Positions 42,230 through 54,392 of a DNA stretch of 64,000 nucleotides are shown in pieces. The stretch is from Immersiella caudata. Taxonomy: Eukaryota > Ascomycota > Sordariomycetes > Sordariales > Lasiosphaeriaceae. The position numbers and the translations under genes were made by a program. Location: contig JAULSU010000004.1 in NCBI GenBank assembly GCA_030512335.1, positions 5,208,001 through 5,272,000 of the forward strand, given 5' to 3'. Position 1 is the stretch's first letter; each line of letters starts with the position of its first letter. Under the pieces are notes generated by a model that saw only the letters and a program-made list of their open reading frames with translations, searched no databases and was not told the origin of the DNA.

Positions 42230-43375
42230 TTATCTTGCCGACCCGTACTCGATGTCATAACGAACCGTCTTCTTGATTCCCCCGTGGTGCTCCAGGATGA
42301 TCTCCTCGGAGCTGGTCTCGTCTCTCCTCAGCTTGCTGGTGATGGCGACTTTCCTATCCACCCCCTGAACCCTTGACCAGGTGCTTTTGTGGCCCCATGA
42401 ACCGCCTGCTGTGGCTCCCGAGTGCCCCTCGCCGACGCGGTGCCGGACGAGCGACGACCCACGAAATATACGGGGAAACATCCTAACCATGAGTAACCGA
42501 ATGGATGGGAGACAGGCGCACACGATAGCGAGGTTGAACTCGATGATTGTCCAGAGGGTTCCTTCCAGTCTGTAGGTCCTGTCGACAGATGGGAATGCGA
42601 TGAGCGCGTGGAGGCGCAAGCTGGAGACTGTGACAATGAAGATACCAATGCCAAATACTGGAAGAAGGGAAAGCTTTTGGCTGACGGGCAGCTGAAGTCC
42701 CCATACCAGTGGCAGAGGAAGTGCCAAGACGATGAGGTCTGTCAACACAGCCACGGCACCATTGAAGACGAAGAAGTCCAGTACCCTGATGCACTCGCCA
42801 GAATAACCCTCCAGTAGGTCCTTTCTGATCCAAGCCATTTCGATGGGGCGACACTGAACGACACTAACAATGGTGGTGGCGACGAGGTAGACCAACAGGA
42901 AGGCGATGGTGGCGTACGATACTTTCTTGAACCAGGCGATGTGGTGGAAGATGCGCACATAGAATAGAAGGAGAGAGACCTTTGTCGCCTGGAGGGATAT
43001 CTTGTACATCATCTGGACGAGCCAAAATGCTCGCAGCACGAAGAAGCTGTCGGCTTCGCTGAGGCTCATTTCGTGTCGTCCAAATCCACGCGGGACCATG
43101 ACAAGGAAGGTGGCATCTGTGGCAAGGGCAAATACCTGGAGGGGGTGACATGCTCAGCGACTTGTTTCCCGAAGAACCTGCGGAGCGTAAACACGTACCA
43201 GTCCCACCACTAAAACCCAGTCCTCAGTTGCAAATCCGGTCATGGTCTGTCGGGCCCATGCTCGAATAGCGAAGAGCGTGACCATTAATGGGGTGAGAAC
43301 GATCACTGGAATCGTGACCCAGTGCGAATGGGTTTCCTGGGCCCAGCCGGGTGAGTCCATGGCAGATTCCGACAT
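42230..43375 (-). CDS. Rhodopsin-domain integral membrane protein, 360 aa
   Basis: Exons are 43199-43375 and 42230-43135; the 63-bp intron (GTACGT...CTGAGCA...CCAG) keeps frame (EDWVLVVGL to VFALATDATF). Seven helices are visible, beginning VTIPVIVLTPLMVTLFAIRA. The signatures are WLVQMMYKISLQATKVSLLL, the CRPIEMAW motif, and LSLLPVFGIGIFIVTVSSLR. An AIVCACLPSIRLL end and an 80-residue polar tail follow. It belongs to the same fungal rhodopsin-domain superfamily as 29024-30085 but is not a close copy. Likely a plasma-membrane receptor-like protein; ligand unknown. Confidence 0.85.
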
Positions 43376-46105
43376 TGTGAAGGTGCCGTCGGTCGGTATC
43401 GACAGGCTGGTGGGAGTGCGGTCGAGTTCGTGCTTCGGTAATCGCCCGCCTCAAGTTGGCATCGGACAACGGTGTCAGCAACAGTAGACCGGTGCGAGCA
43501 ACGCTCCACCGACCAGAGAGATGGATGTCAGTCTGCTCTCACGATGCGATGGGAGAAAAAGAAGGAAGATCACCATGTGCGGCGACCTCGTCGAGCGGCG
43601 CGACCATGAGTGTTAATATGGACGGCGGAACGTGTAGATTGCGCCTTGCTGGCCTTCCTCCTCGGGCGCGCGTCCACCAACTTTCTTGCTCGAGGAGGGT
43701 AAGATGCGCATAGTGTGTCTTTGGGTCGACTCCGCCATGCCCTGGCAATGCGGCCCCGCGAATGTCTGTGTGGCAGGCAATTGGCCCGGGAAGAGAGCGA
43801 CTGGGGTAGCCGAGGGGGTAAATGCTGCGCTGTTTGCTCGTCCCGCGTCTCGTCCCGGATTGCCAACGAAATCCGCTGACCTGGAAATCCCCTTGACAGG
43901 CCTCGACAGATGGCAAGCCATTCGCCTCCGCCGAGACTGGGCCGGCGAGCGACAACGTGTGACCCCGCGGCCGCCCTATCACCGTCGCAGTCTCGCTTCT
44001 GCGGGACATCGTCTCTCGCACTGGTGCCATCCATGAAGCCGGGTCTCGATGCAACCACGAGGCGCAGCGGGCCGAAGGTGAGTGATTCTGCGACTGGTGT
44101 GCGCAGTCACCTAAGCATTGAGCGGCGGGACGAGCCAGAGCTGAAAATTTTCGGAAGCGTCTGGCACAGCAATCGCTCGAGCCTCAGCTTGCCAGTGAAC
44201 GCATGTACGGTGAGGGCGCGGGGGGTGGCTGGACGGCCGTTTTTTTGACGTTGGGAGACTGCAACACGCGCAGGGGAAAAGCGTAGGAGCTAGGTAGCAT
44301 CCGCCGTCAGGTTTCCTCCTTGGGGCAGCATCGCCCAAAATTAGAGTCCACTGGTTCGTTCCTTCCTCAGAACACACGACCAAACACCAGACATTGCCCA
44401 GCACCCACCTTCCGACAGCAATTGACATTGCCCGCAGTCGCTGCACTGCTCTTCTCGAGAAAATGCCTCGGAATTTCTCTTCGCTGCACCATCAAACAAC
44501 CGACGCGCTCTTGATTGAGAGCCCGGCCTAGCGTCGTATGTCCATTTCGGCAACCTCCCAACTGCACGTTGACGGGTTCTAAATGCAGGTCAGCCGCGCA
44601 AACGTCGATTTTGCCAGGGCTAAATCCAATCTTCCATCAATCACCAGCGCTTCCCGTTTTCAGCATCACCAACGCAGGCGCCCAAATCTGAGCGCCAGCA
44701 TATGCAGAGTGTGAGATGACATTGAGACAAACCTCATTTCTCGACTTACGAAGTGTGGGATTAAGATGACGAGAGGTTCAGCCAGAAACCTCTCGACAAA
44801 CTTGGCGAAGTCCGACGTGGGGAGTTCTGAAGGCCGATGAAGATCGCCGAGCAAAGTTCCCAACAGCTGCAATGGTGTATTAACTGCGCAACACCGCGGC
44901 TCGAAACGACACCGTCTGCCAATCCCAGCACTAGAACAAAAAGTTTCGATGTTCGTAGCGATAAACGAGCCCCGAATGACGCCCGGCGCGGTCTCTCGCA
45001 GACGATGGTCGCCCGGAAAGGTGCATGCGCATCCTCTGTTCCTGCGCCGCTGGTCCCTGGCCGAACATGTTTCTAGAAGCTGTGCTTGGACCATTTCTCG
45101 TCTGGGTGGGATGTGGCCGAGTTTGGTGTGCCTTGCCTGGCCTCTTGTTTGGCCCAGAGTTTTCCTCGAGAGGTCGCTGATGATGCAGGCGGGAAACCAT
45201 GCACTTGCGGCACAGCGCCCCTGATTGGACGCGCTCGAAGCTGTGCCGCCTTTGCGCTAGCACTCCGGGCAAAGCAGACAGTTGGTTCAAGCAGATTCAT
45301 TCGTTCTTCTTCGGACACTAGCTGACGACATCAGAGCCGCTTGCAGATGTGCACACCCGACGACCACCACATGAAACGAACCAGCCACACCGCTGACCCT
45401 CCACGACGCGATAAGTACAGATCGGACTCGAGGCCATGAGGGGGCTTCACCCTTCATGGTACCTTTGTCTCCTCGCCTCTCACGTGCAGCACCGGGGATG
45501 CAAAACCTGCCTCCCCAACCTGAGGAGCAACCTCCCGGACCAAGCTCAGCAGGGCAACCAACGCAGCACTGACCACGATTACAATCCTACATCTGCTTGA
45601 CCTACACTCACCGTCACTTTCACCGCGGGGACAGAGCTGGCTCCGTCGTTCGGCTACGATCGTTGCCCAAATGCAGCCCCTGAACTAGCACGACTTCTAG
45701 AAACCGGCGGTTGAATTCAGCAGATAGTACCATCCACCACCAACGACGAATTGCCCAATATCTTCGCCCGCAGACCGGGGAAGCGAACTGTCAAAAGGGG
45801 GCTTGCATCAGCGTTGCATTGTCAGTTTTTTGCCCCTGCATCCACTCCATCCGAATCACAGCTAAATTATCAATGAGCCAACAGCTACCAACACTCGTTG
45901 CAATTGGCCGTCTTCAAGGTCGGGGAAGTGGCGATTGCTCTCCACTTCTCCGGACAGCAGACACCGCCAAACTGTGGGGTAGTCCCGACTGTACGCTTGT
46001 TCGCGCCACACGTCTGGTCTAGATTGAGCCATATTGCCACCTCTCCAACGACCTCACCTTCGACCCGGACTTTCCCCAGCCCCTCCATCACAGATGTCTC
46101 CAGCC
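43376..46105. other. Large gene-free interval, 2.7 kb
   Basis: Many short overlapping ORFs on both strands (none above about 170 codons), without signal peptides, family motifs or consistent intron signals. GC-rich and unlike the AT-rich relic at 24 kb. It could hold a non-coding RNA or long 5' leaders. Nothing specific recognised. Confidence 0.45.
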
Positions 46106-47289
46106 CTAACCGAGCAGCAACGCGTCGATTTTGGCTGTGATATCGATCATGGGAAACGACGTCTTGTTCCCGGCTACAGTCCCGGGCACAATCTGGTCGC
46201 CGAACCAGTCTGTGACGGCGTAGATCTTTTCCCCGATTTGTGTCACGGAGGTGGTGAGTGCCCCTGTTGGGAGGTTGGGATCCATCGGGATCAGGCCGAG
46301 ATACTCCGCCGACCTCCAAGTCGCATCCTGAGAGCGCAAGACAGACACGCCGCGACGGTTCTCGGCGATTAGGAGAACCTTTCCTTCGAATTTCAACGGT
46401 AGGCGGATCGCGTCACCACCAGTGATCGCTGCGTCTGGTACATGAGGCAAGGGGGTTGGCATCCCCTTTGCAGCTGTTGTATCGAAGCGAAACAGCTTGC
46501 CTAGCCGGCTGTCCAATGTGATGATGGTATCTCCGTGGGACGCTATCCCTGAGTAGCCGCGCACCGTGTGGTCGACGGTCTCCGGGAGGTACCAAGGAAC
46601 CACGGCCGTCCCCTTGCGGTCGACCTTGAGGATTGATGAAGGATACGTTCCGCAGAAGTACGTATTCCCCGCCGCGTCGTGGGTGATGTCGTTGAAACCG
46701 CCATACTCCCCCTTCGCCACCTCAGTAATGTTCAAACTCCACAGAAACGTCTTGCTCCGAGGATCGTACTTCTTGATGATGTTGTCTCCGCTGATGTTGG
46801 CTCCTACCGTTTCGAATGCATTCCCCTGGCCGATGATGACCGTCGCAAGACCACTGTACTTATCCCACGCCACCCCGCCGACGTGAAACTCTTTGACGAG
46901 GGTGTTACCCGGGAACGAGATTACTTCCAGCTTGTCGTTGTAAGGATCGTAAACCCCGAAGCTGGCGTTGAAGAGGATTCTGTTTGTTGTCACCCCTTAG
47001 TTTCACGTACTAACCACCTGACTTCCCGCGCACCGTGGGTGGGGGACGTTGTGACCAACCCTATGTACACTTGGCACAACTTGGCATCCCAATCCATGTT
47101 CTCGGGGTAGAGTTGGTAGGCATCGATGTTGAAGTTGCCCTTTTTGAAGGGTGGGCATCCGGATGTGGACACCCCTGTCGCCGAGAGTGCGACGGAGTCA
47201 GTGCCGATGCTGGCATCCGAAGAGATTGCCCACCCGAATACGTTAGCGGCGAGCAGTGATGCGGCGAAGAGGAGATTGGCGCGTCGCAT
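46106..47289 (-). CDS. Secreted Tri14-like propeller protein, 367 aa
   Basis: Exons are 47060-47289 and 46106-46979. The 80-bp intron has a GTTGGT donor and AACAG acceptor and restores CQVYIG to ILFNASFGVYDPY in frame. The signal peptide is MRRANLLFAASLLAANVFG. Repeated blade-like strands (HDAAGNTYFCGTYPSSILKV, GDTIITLDSRLGKLFRFD, GKVLLIAENRRGVSVLRSQD) resemble SMP-30/six-bladed propellers. The text around ENMDWDAKLC, NISGDN and EYGGFNDITHD recalls the Tri14 family, named from the Fusarium trichothecene cluster, where it affects virulence rather than toxin chemistry. No trichothecene genes are nearby. Head-to-head with the GMC oxidoreductase. Confidence 0.75.
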
Positions 47290-48446
47290 TTTGGATTCTT
47301 AGCCCTGCACTGTGCTGCAGCGTGGTTCAGATTCGTTCAAAGGTCTCTCAGAATCTCAATGGAAGTCAAAACAGTGGCAGCCTGTCTCCTGAGTTTTCTC
47401 GAGGTGCAATGCAGGTTCGGATTGTCGTTATTGCAAAACGGAGGCGGCGCGCATCCCTTGGTCCGAAGTCATATGCCGGGGTATAGGTCACGACTCGGCG
47501 GGGCTCCTGCCGGCCCCTCCGGGACAGGGCGGCCAGTGAGCTTGTTGGTCGTGCGTTGTTGCGCCAGCGTGGGCCCGCCGCCCCTCATCATTCCCCCGCA
47601 CGGGGCCGGTTGAGTTGCCGTGCCGTGTTGCAGCCGAAATATAGTAAAGATAACCTTGGCGGTGGGTGAAGGAGAACTACGGCTTCTTGTGTCTGTGTAT
47701 ATATGGTGAAATACGTGGAGTAGCTGTCAAGTCAGCTTACGCAGATATGGTTCAAGGTGTATTCCCTGCTGGGTTTCCTGGGCTGGAGTAACAGGGGCCA
47801 AGATTTCAAGTGATTCCGAGTTCCCAAAGCGAGGCCAACTGGTCTTAGAATCATCTTTATCGATGCTGTCGCTCGATTTGCGGATTGACAGAAATTTGGC
47901 TGCCCAGGAGGCATCGCCTCGGCGGAGGCCTCGTGTCTCCCCTGATCTCCCCCCTTGGGCTGTTTAACAAGGATTGGAGAAGTGACAGCCAAACAATGAC
48001 CATTTTTTTCTGCGACCTAATTCTCTTGCGACCACTTCGTTGCAAAGCCACAAAGACGTGTGGAAATGTGATTGTTCCGCTCACAATCGAACACCCTCAG
48101 GCAATCATGGAGAACTTGTCCATCCCTCTCGCCGAGTCGGCATCAACTCGGGTTGCATTCCTTTCCTTATTTCTCCTCAGCGAATAGCTTAAGACAGGAC
48201 AGAGTCGTGTGGCACAACACCACTGAGACAAGCGTGACAAGTGTCTCGGGGCATTCCGTGGCTGGCTGTTGTGTAATGCCCACGAGACCTTCTATTGGTC
48301 GTTTTCTATGCGAGTTCGGAAGCGACGGGATGGAGAGGTCAGCTTCCTCTAGCGAACCCCTCGGTTTGCGCCATGACGAGTTCAACTTCGCGCGTCGAGA
48401 TATTTGGTGGTGATCATCAACCTCTCATCGAGCTCTACCCGCAACC
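47290..48446. other. Divergent intergenic region, 1.16 kb (Tri14-like / GMC oxidoreductase)
   Basis: Shared upstream space between two secreted-protein genes transcribed away from each other. No binding site called. Confidence 0.4.
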
Positions 48447-50578
48447 ATGATCGTATCACCGATACTTGCGCGCGGCATTGTTTTAACCTTCGCCCTGGGA
48501 CTACATGGCTGGGCCGTCGGAACAAGAGTGACGAACGACTCGAGCGTCGCGGCGGGGAAGACATTCGACTACATCATCGCGGGAGCCGGACTCAGCGGTC
48601 TGGTGATAGGCAACAAACTCAGCGGGGAGGGCCTTTCCGTCCTTGTCATTGAGGCTGGCCCGGATGCATCATGGAACCCAGAGGTCTTCGACGCCGAGGG
48701 CCGCAAATTCGGCTCCGAGACGTGTAGCTGGAAGTATCCCGCGTATGGCGATGATGGAAAGCCGCTACCGTGGAAGATTGATGCCGGTGCTTGTATCGGG
48801 GGAAGCACCTCAAGTGAGTCGGTGTCCTGCCCCGTGAAACCTCCAGCTGATAGGGTTCAGTCAATGGCATGGTGTGGTACCGACCAACAAAAGCCGAGTT
48901 AGATAAGCTCGAGTCGCTTGGGAACCCAGGATGGAACTGGGATAACCTGGAACCGTACATGAGAGCGACCGAAAGGCACATCACACCAGATAAAGCCCAG
49001 GCTGCACAGGGTGCAGCATCAGATCTTGATGTCCATGGTTTCGGCGGATTTGTGAACACCTCCTTTACGGTTCGTACACGCTCGGTCTTCTGACATAGCA
49101 AAGTCTGACCATAAAAACTGCAGAAGCCGCTGCGTATTCCTCGCACAGTCGCCCTGTACAAGGAGGCTCTCCCTTTTGTGTTTCCAGGACTTTCGATTGG
49201 CGGTGACTTGTCAAACAGATCGGCGGTGTCTTCGGCGTCGACGATGTACACGATATGGCACGATCCAGCAACGGGCAAAACCCGGCGCTCATCGGCTGCA
49301 GACGCTTACCTCTGGGCACTCAATCAACAACGAGCAAGGCTGACTGTCCTCGCTACTCACAAGACTGACAGGGTTCTGTTTGATGGAGACCTGACAGCCA
49401 CCGGTATTGTGTTCCTTCCATCGAACGGAACATCAAAGCGTCCCAAGACCTTCAGAGCCTATGCGTCAAAGGGGGTCGTCCTGTCAGCTGGGACGTTGGC
49501 ATCTGCTCCGATCCTCGAGAGGTCCGGAATTGGGAAACGAAGTGTCCTGGAACGGTTGGGCATCCGGCAGCTTGTTGACCTCCCGGGCGTAGGCGTAAAT
49601 CTCAATGTAAGCCCCTTATCTCCTTCCCAGGATACTTCTTGACGATGTGGGAATAGGATCAACCAGGGGCAGCCACGTATGCCCTCGTTTCCCCTGCTCA
49701 CCAGAACGACACATCCATTGTCGACGATGGCGGCCTCTTCGCGCCCGAGATCTCCTTGGTCAACATCGATGAGCTGTGGCCATTCGGGACAGCATCTCAT
49801 CTTCTGGATATATCTTCGGAGGAGGCGCTTCGTTCCCGGGCTCAAAAGCTGGTGGATTCGGGAGCAGCGGCCAACATTCGTGGAGCGGGGGCAGTGCTGA
49901 ACACTGCAGTCGACCTAATCACAACCCATCGACGTACGTCAACGATGATATGCCGTATTTGCCTTAAAATGCTCATCCATCCCTTTCTGCAGTGCCCATT
50001 GTCGAACTCCTCGCCGATGGCGGCGGTACCACTCTGTTCACCGCCTTCTGGCCGCTGATGCCGCTCTCACGCGGACATATCCACATCAACTCATCCAATC
50101 CTCTCGACCACCCGATCATCACGCCTCGCCTGCTCGAAGACCCGTTCGACGTGGCCATCGCAGTCGCCATTGCCAGAGCCTCTCGCGCCGTGTTCAACTC
50201 CGCGCCCTTCAAGGACATCGTTGCGGATCCGTACTACGATCCTCCCATCGGCGCGAACGGTACAGACGCAGAATATCTCGCTTGGTATCGGCGAACGGCG
50301 TTTGGGGCGAGCCATTGGGTTGGCGCGACAGCGATGATGCCGAGGCACCTTGGCGGAGTGGTTGATCACAAACTGCGGTATGTTTTCTTCCCCTTGGAGG
50401 TCGAGAGGAAGCGGCGCGCTGACGAAGGGCTTGCAGAGTGTACGGGACGAAGAGATTGCACATTGTCGATGCGGGAGTCCTGCCGTTCCAGCTTACTGCG
50501 CATACGATGTCGACGCTGTACGCCGTCGCGGGGAGGGCGGCAGATGTCATTTTGAGATGCACCGTCGAGCGAGGGTGA
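48447..50578 (+). CDS. Secreted GMC oxidoreductase, 620 aa
   Basis: Six exons: 48447-48813, 48861-49069, 49124-49606, 49657-49933, 49993-50377 and 50437-50578. Five short introns, all in frame. The signal peptide is MIVSPILARGIVLTFALGLH. The FAD site is YIIAGAGLSGLVIGNKL, with VLVIEAG closing the Rossmann strand. The GMC signature 1 region is IGGSTSINGMVWYRP (created by splicing). Signature 2 is SAGTLASAPILERSGIG. The C-terminal catalytic pair is His in ASHWVGATAMMP and His in LTAHTMSTLYAVAGRAAD. These oxidise alcohols, sugars or aryl alcohols to carbonyls, often producing peroxide. Substrate unknown; extracellular. Confidence 0.92.
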
Positions 50579-50883
50579 ACCATGTAGGCTCCAAATGGAT
50601 GAGAGAACATCTGTATGCACCGTCTCCCACACACACCCCTTGACGCTGCACCACACCACCGCGACTACGGCAACGCTAGCATAGCTACCCTCCAGGCCTG
50701 CTTTTTGCTGAAGGGAGTTATTGAAAATGGTTAGGGAGGCCGTAAAAGCTACCTTCACCACCTCCCTGTAGTTGGGAGGAGGCCTCCGGCGAAGCGGTAC
50801 CAGGGGTTGCCGCATTGGCGGTTGTGTGTTGTGTGTGAGGATACGGTCCCTATAGACGGATAGTACGGTGCATATAATATTCT
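50579..50883. other. Intergenic, 0.3 kb
   Basis: Nothing recognised. Confidence 0.4.
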
Positions 50884-51425
50884 CATTGATATGCCCTACG
50901 TCTTTCAGATGACGGCTGAAGTCGTCTCCGGCCCGGCGTCGGTTTAGGGACGTTCCTCGCGTAGTACCCTTCTCGGAGGAATAGCAAGTAGTCCATGAAC
51001 GCCTTCTTTGTCCGCTCAAGATCCGAGGCTTGCAATTTCTCGTCCTGGATCCTGTCGTCAAAGTCCGCCCAACTTTGCCGCGCAAGCTCTATCCCTTCTT
51101 CGAATTCAACAGGAGGGATAAAAAACTGGCGCTAGAAATGGTCAGCCTAGAAGCGCAATAGCGACCGACGGGGGATACACACCTGAGTCGGGAATGGTGC
51201 TGACTTCACCGTCTGGGAACAGCGTGCGCCATTCTTGCTCTCAGGTTGTAGTGCGCCGGCGGTTTATTTTATCAACCAACAAGACTTCCTGCTTCTTGTT
51301 TATCCCATCTTCTGGGTCACGGGGTCGGATGGAACACAACTGATCCGTCGGCATTGCCAAGTGGCCCCGTAGACCTTCCTTTGAAGTCGAGAATATGCTT
51401 GAAACGTGGGCATTGAGAGGGCGAG
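50884..51425 (-). pseudogene. Remnant of a C2H2-associated fungal protein, with an in-frame stop
   Basis: One minus frame reads RPRDPEDGINKKQEVLLVDK and then INRRRTTT, meets TGA at 51241-51243, and continues EQEWRTLFPDGEVSTIPDSG. A good 49-bp intron (51132-51180; GTGTAT, GCTGACC, TCTAG) then joins RQFFIPPVEFEEGIELARQS in the same frame, ending at 50884. The pattern (DPEDGI, W-x2-W-LFP, PPVE) resembles the segment following C2H2 fingers in a large family of uncharacterised ascomycete proteins. The fingers and N-terminus are not seen. The TGA sits where that family has Trp. Partial and dead, or part of a larger unrecognised gene. Confidence 0.45.
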
Positions 51426-51832
51426 AGCGACCTTTGCTTGTGGAAGAGCCTTACGCGGCTCCTAGGCGCTAGTCAGCGTCGGAAAGGCAAGATGGATGGG
51501 TAAAGTTGCTTACTTCACAGAGGTTAAACTAGAGAAGCCTTTGTGCAGCGCAGCTCGGATGGTCTCTGATTTTGAATCTTACCCGGTTGCGTTTTCGAAA
51601 GGGGCACGACAGGCGACGATCTTCAGGTTCGTCAGAAGGTGTTTTGGGTATCCGATTCCGCAAAGCCAATGGAGTATCGAACCGAGGTGCCTTGAAATTT
51701 GCCTGTTGAAGGCTCCCGGCCATCTGGGCGGTCAGACTTTCGAGATCGACCGCGGAGTCGGCATTCCTGGATGGGACCGTTCTGGTGCCTCCCGTACCCC
51801 TCCCTCGCTTCAACCCATCGGTGGATCATTGA
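51426..51832. other. Intergenic, 0.41 kb
   Basis: Lies downstream of the caspase-like relic. Nothing recognised. Confidence 0.4.
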
Positions 51833-53470
51833 CTACGGTGGTAATACCGACGCCAAATTCTCCGTCATCACAAATCCAACAAACAACACCGCTGGGTTGT
51901 CCGGCATGGCGTGCCAGACATGTAGAGGAATGTTGAGGACGACAAGCGTCGAGAAGCTCCCAAACCACCCCTCAACTTTGATGTCCTCGGCATCAGGCGG
52001 CGCGTTTAACAACCACTCAACCCAAGATTGGGCCTCCGGGCTATCCGACGATTGTATTCTGACGCTCACCATGACCTGCGGACATTGGGACTTGTTGATC
52101 TTGATAAACTCGCTGTCGTCCTCGTCTTCGCCAGCATCGGATATCGGTTCAGGGGCCATCGGTTGAATGCCCCCTTTCGGAGGATGCGTAGGTCCGTATC
52201 GGCGTGTGGGTCGTAGAGGGGCAAGAACAACGCTCTGGCGCTTTTGGGAGAGAAAGTAATGGACAGGAGTCCTCCTCCTGGGCGGCGCAAACCTTAGTCG
52301 ATTGTTGCCGCTAAGGACAAGCTTGCGCCGATTGTCTTTGACGAGCCGTGGTGTATGGTCTCGGAGCGCCATGAGCATGCAGTCGTGAAGTTGCTGACAG
52401 AGACTGCATGGCCCTGCTCCGCCGCGCGGGCGAGCTCGTTGATCATGAGATGGGTGAAAGAGTGCTCTCCAACCTCAGCAGTGATCGTCTCGAGCCCACC
52501 AGCAGCGAGAGCCTCCTTCACGCCTGCCGTCGCGCCCCCGCCTCCGGCATGGATGGAGTGGCAGCAGTCGTGCAGAAACAACACGTCACACTCGGCATTC
52601 TCCAGGTACAACTGTGCAGAACGTGGGTCGACTTCCTTTGCCTCAAATCGTTTTCTACGCACATTTCCCGTCAGTAGGTGCGCAAACAGAAACAAAGTCA
52701 AGAGAGACTCCGGTGGGTTCGACTCACGATGACCATCGCGGAAAGCTCCCCAAGCCTCGGCTTGGTCGCGCATGGCCCGCGTAGTAGAGAATGAAAAGCG
52801 AAGCCGGGTGTTCCCAGATTGCCTCTGCGGACGCCCGCACCTGCCTGTCTAGGGCTTTGAAAGGATCCCGGGATGGGATGTGCCACTTCTCAACTTCGTA
52901 ACCATACACCCTTTCGAGTAGCTGCCCGAGCAGGTCTATCTCCGCCCGCACCCCAAAGTTGTCTTCCCCCCAGCCGACGAGCAGGGCTTTCAAAGCTTGG
53001 TATTTGAAGGAACCGTAGTATTTTCTCGTCTCCTAGTTTGCTGCGAGGGCGGCCTGGAGCTCCTGGGTGAAGTCCTTGATGCTTTCGAAATGGAACGACG
53101 AAGCCGTTGTATCATGGGTACTGGAGCCGGCGTTGGATAGAGGGAGGCCTCGGGTGGGAGATTCTGAATCGGAGATTTCATGGATGAAAAGGCTTGGAGG
53201 ATTGTTGGGTAGACCTTGTTCGGCCACTTCATGGCCCTCGGAGTCAAGACGAGCAGGGCTCGGTTCGCGCAGTGGATCAACTTGGGCAGTGTCCATCGGG
53301 AGCTTTGCGATTGGCCAAGCTTTGGGGGAGTTCGCTGGGTCCAAATTCTGGACAAAAAAAGGAGTGTTGGAACACATCTTCAAAGTGTGACGGATGAAGA
53401 GGGGTCGTTCAGGTGGCGTTGAATGGGCAGGCGTTGAGCTGGGGGACGCAACCTCGGCTGAAAGCAGCAT
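51833..53470 (-). pseudogene. Caspase/metacaspase-like (C14) gene with a nonsense codon and a frameshift
   Basis: The ORF from ATG 53470 ends at TAG 53033-53035, just after QELQAALAAN. Without a break the same frame continues ETRKYYGSFKYQALKALLVG, the family's usual opening, so the stop replaces a Trp. The catalytic His block FILYYAGHA follows. A normal intron (GTGAGT...GCGTAG, roughly 52650-52730) joins to KRFEAKEVDPRS, and the catalytic Cys block is VLFLHDCCHSIHA. After AVSVSNF one base is missing near 52385; the shifted frame then gives DCMLMALRDHTPRL and PVHYFLSQKRQSVVLAPL through to 51833. Both catalytic motifs are intact, but the gene is broken twice. Confidence 0.7.
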
Positions 53471-54392
53471 CTGTCGCTGCCCAGTCGGGCTCCCTGCTCT
53501 ATGTCGCGTGTACGACGGTGGGTGTCATTTTAAGGTAAGAAGGCTCTGGCCAGAAGAACGGGTCCGCTCCGGTGCGCCGAGCGGTATTGACACTGGGAAA
53601 AGGCCCCTTCGATGTTGATTTGAGATAGTGGCCAGGTAACTCAAGATTTAAAACAAGGCCTCCTACAATGCAGCTGATGACTGCTCGATTTGGCTCAAGG
53701 CCCTTATTGTTTTGAGCAACCTGTTTTCGCACGGAGCTAATGGCCCTCTCTTTTGGCTAGAGCCTTCGTACTTCGCCAGGTGACGGCTCCTGCCGCCACG
53801 GCCGCAGATTCGTCTTTTGGGCGAAATGGGGCGAATCAAGAAGGGAATTTAGCTGATTGGCCCTAGATACGCGGCTCCAATCCTGAGTGGCAGGAACTGC
53901 TGCACTGCTGCACTACTTGGCGCTTTTGTGCCATTTCCTGTCCCCCAAAAAAATCCTGAAAACAGGCTGACGTCTGGAGGGTTGCATCAATGGGTCATTG
54001 GCCGCGATCGTGGACAAACTCCAAGTTTACCCATTTGTGTTTGACAGCTGCAGCCTTCCCTTCCCAAAAAGCAGCCCAGCGCCAGACGAAGAGGTTTTAT
54101 TCGACACCGAGTGCATTTCATGCTCCAGTCGCCGGCCCCCAACTGTCGGCGTGCAACACCCCGCGCATTTTGCGTGCCCAACATGTAAGGATGTCGCCCC
54201 TGTGTCTTAGGTCGGGCGTCAAAACGTCTACCCAAAGGTACAAAGTAAAGGGATCGCCCGCAGCTTCATCTGTCGAAATATGGATCGACGTCGAACACAA
54301 CGCGGCTGCAGCATTTCACAGATTTCCCGATTTCTTCAACGTCACGGTTATTGTCAACACCACCTCCTTCGCCCGCCGCAACCAATAGAACC
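53471..54392. other. Divergent intergenic region, 0.92 kb
   Basis: Lies between the caspase-like relic and the NYN protein. Nothing recognised. Confidence 0.4.
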
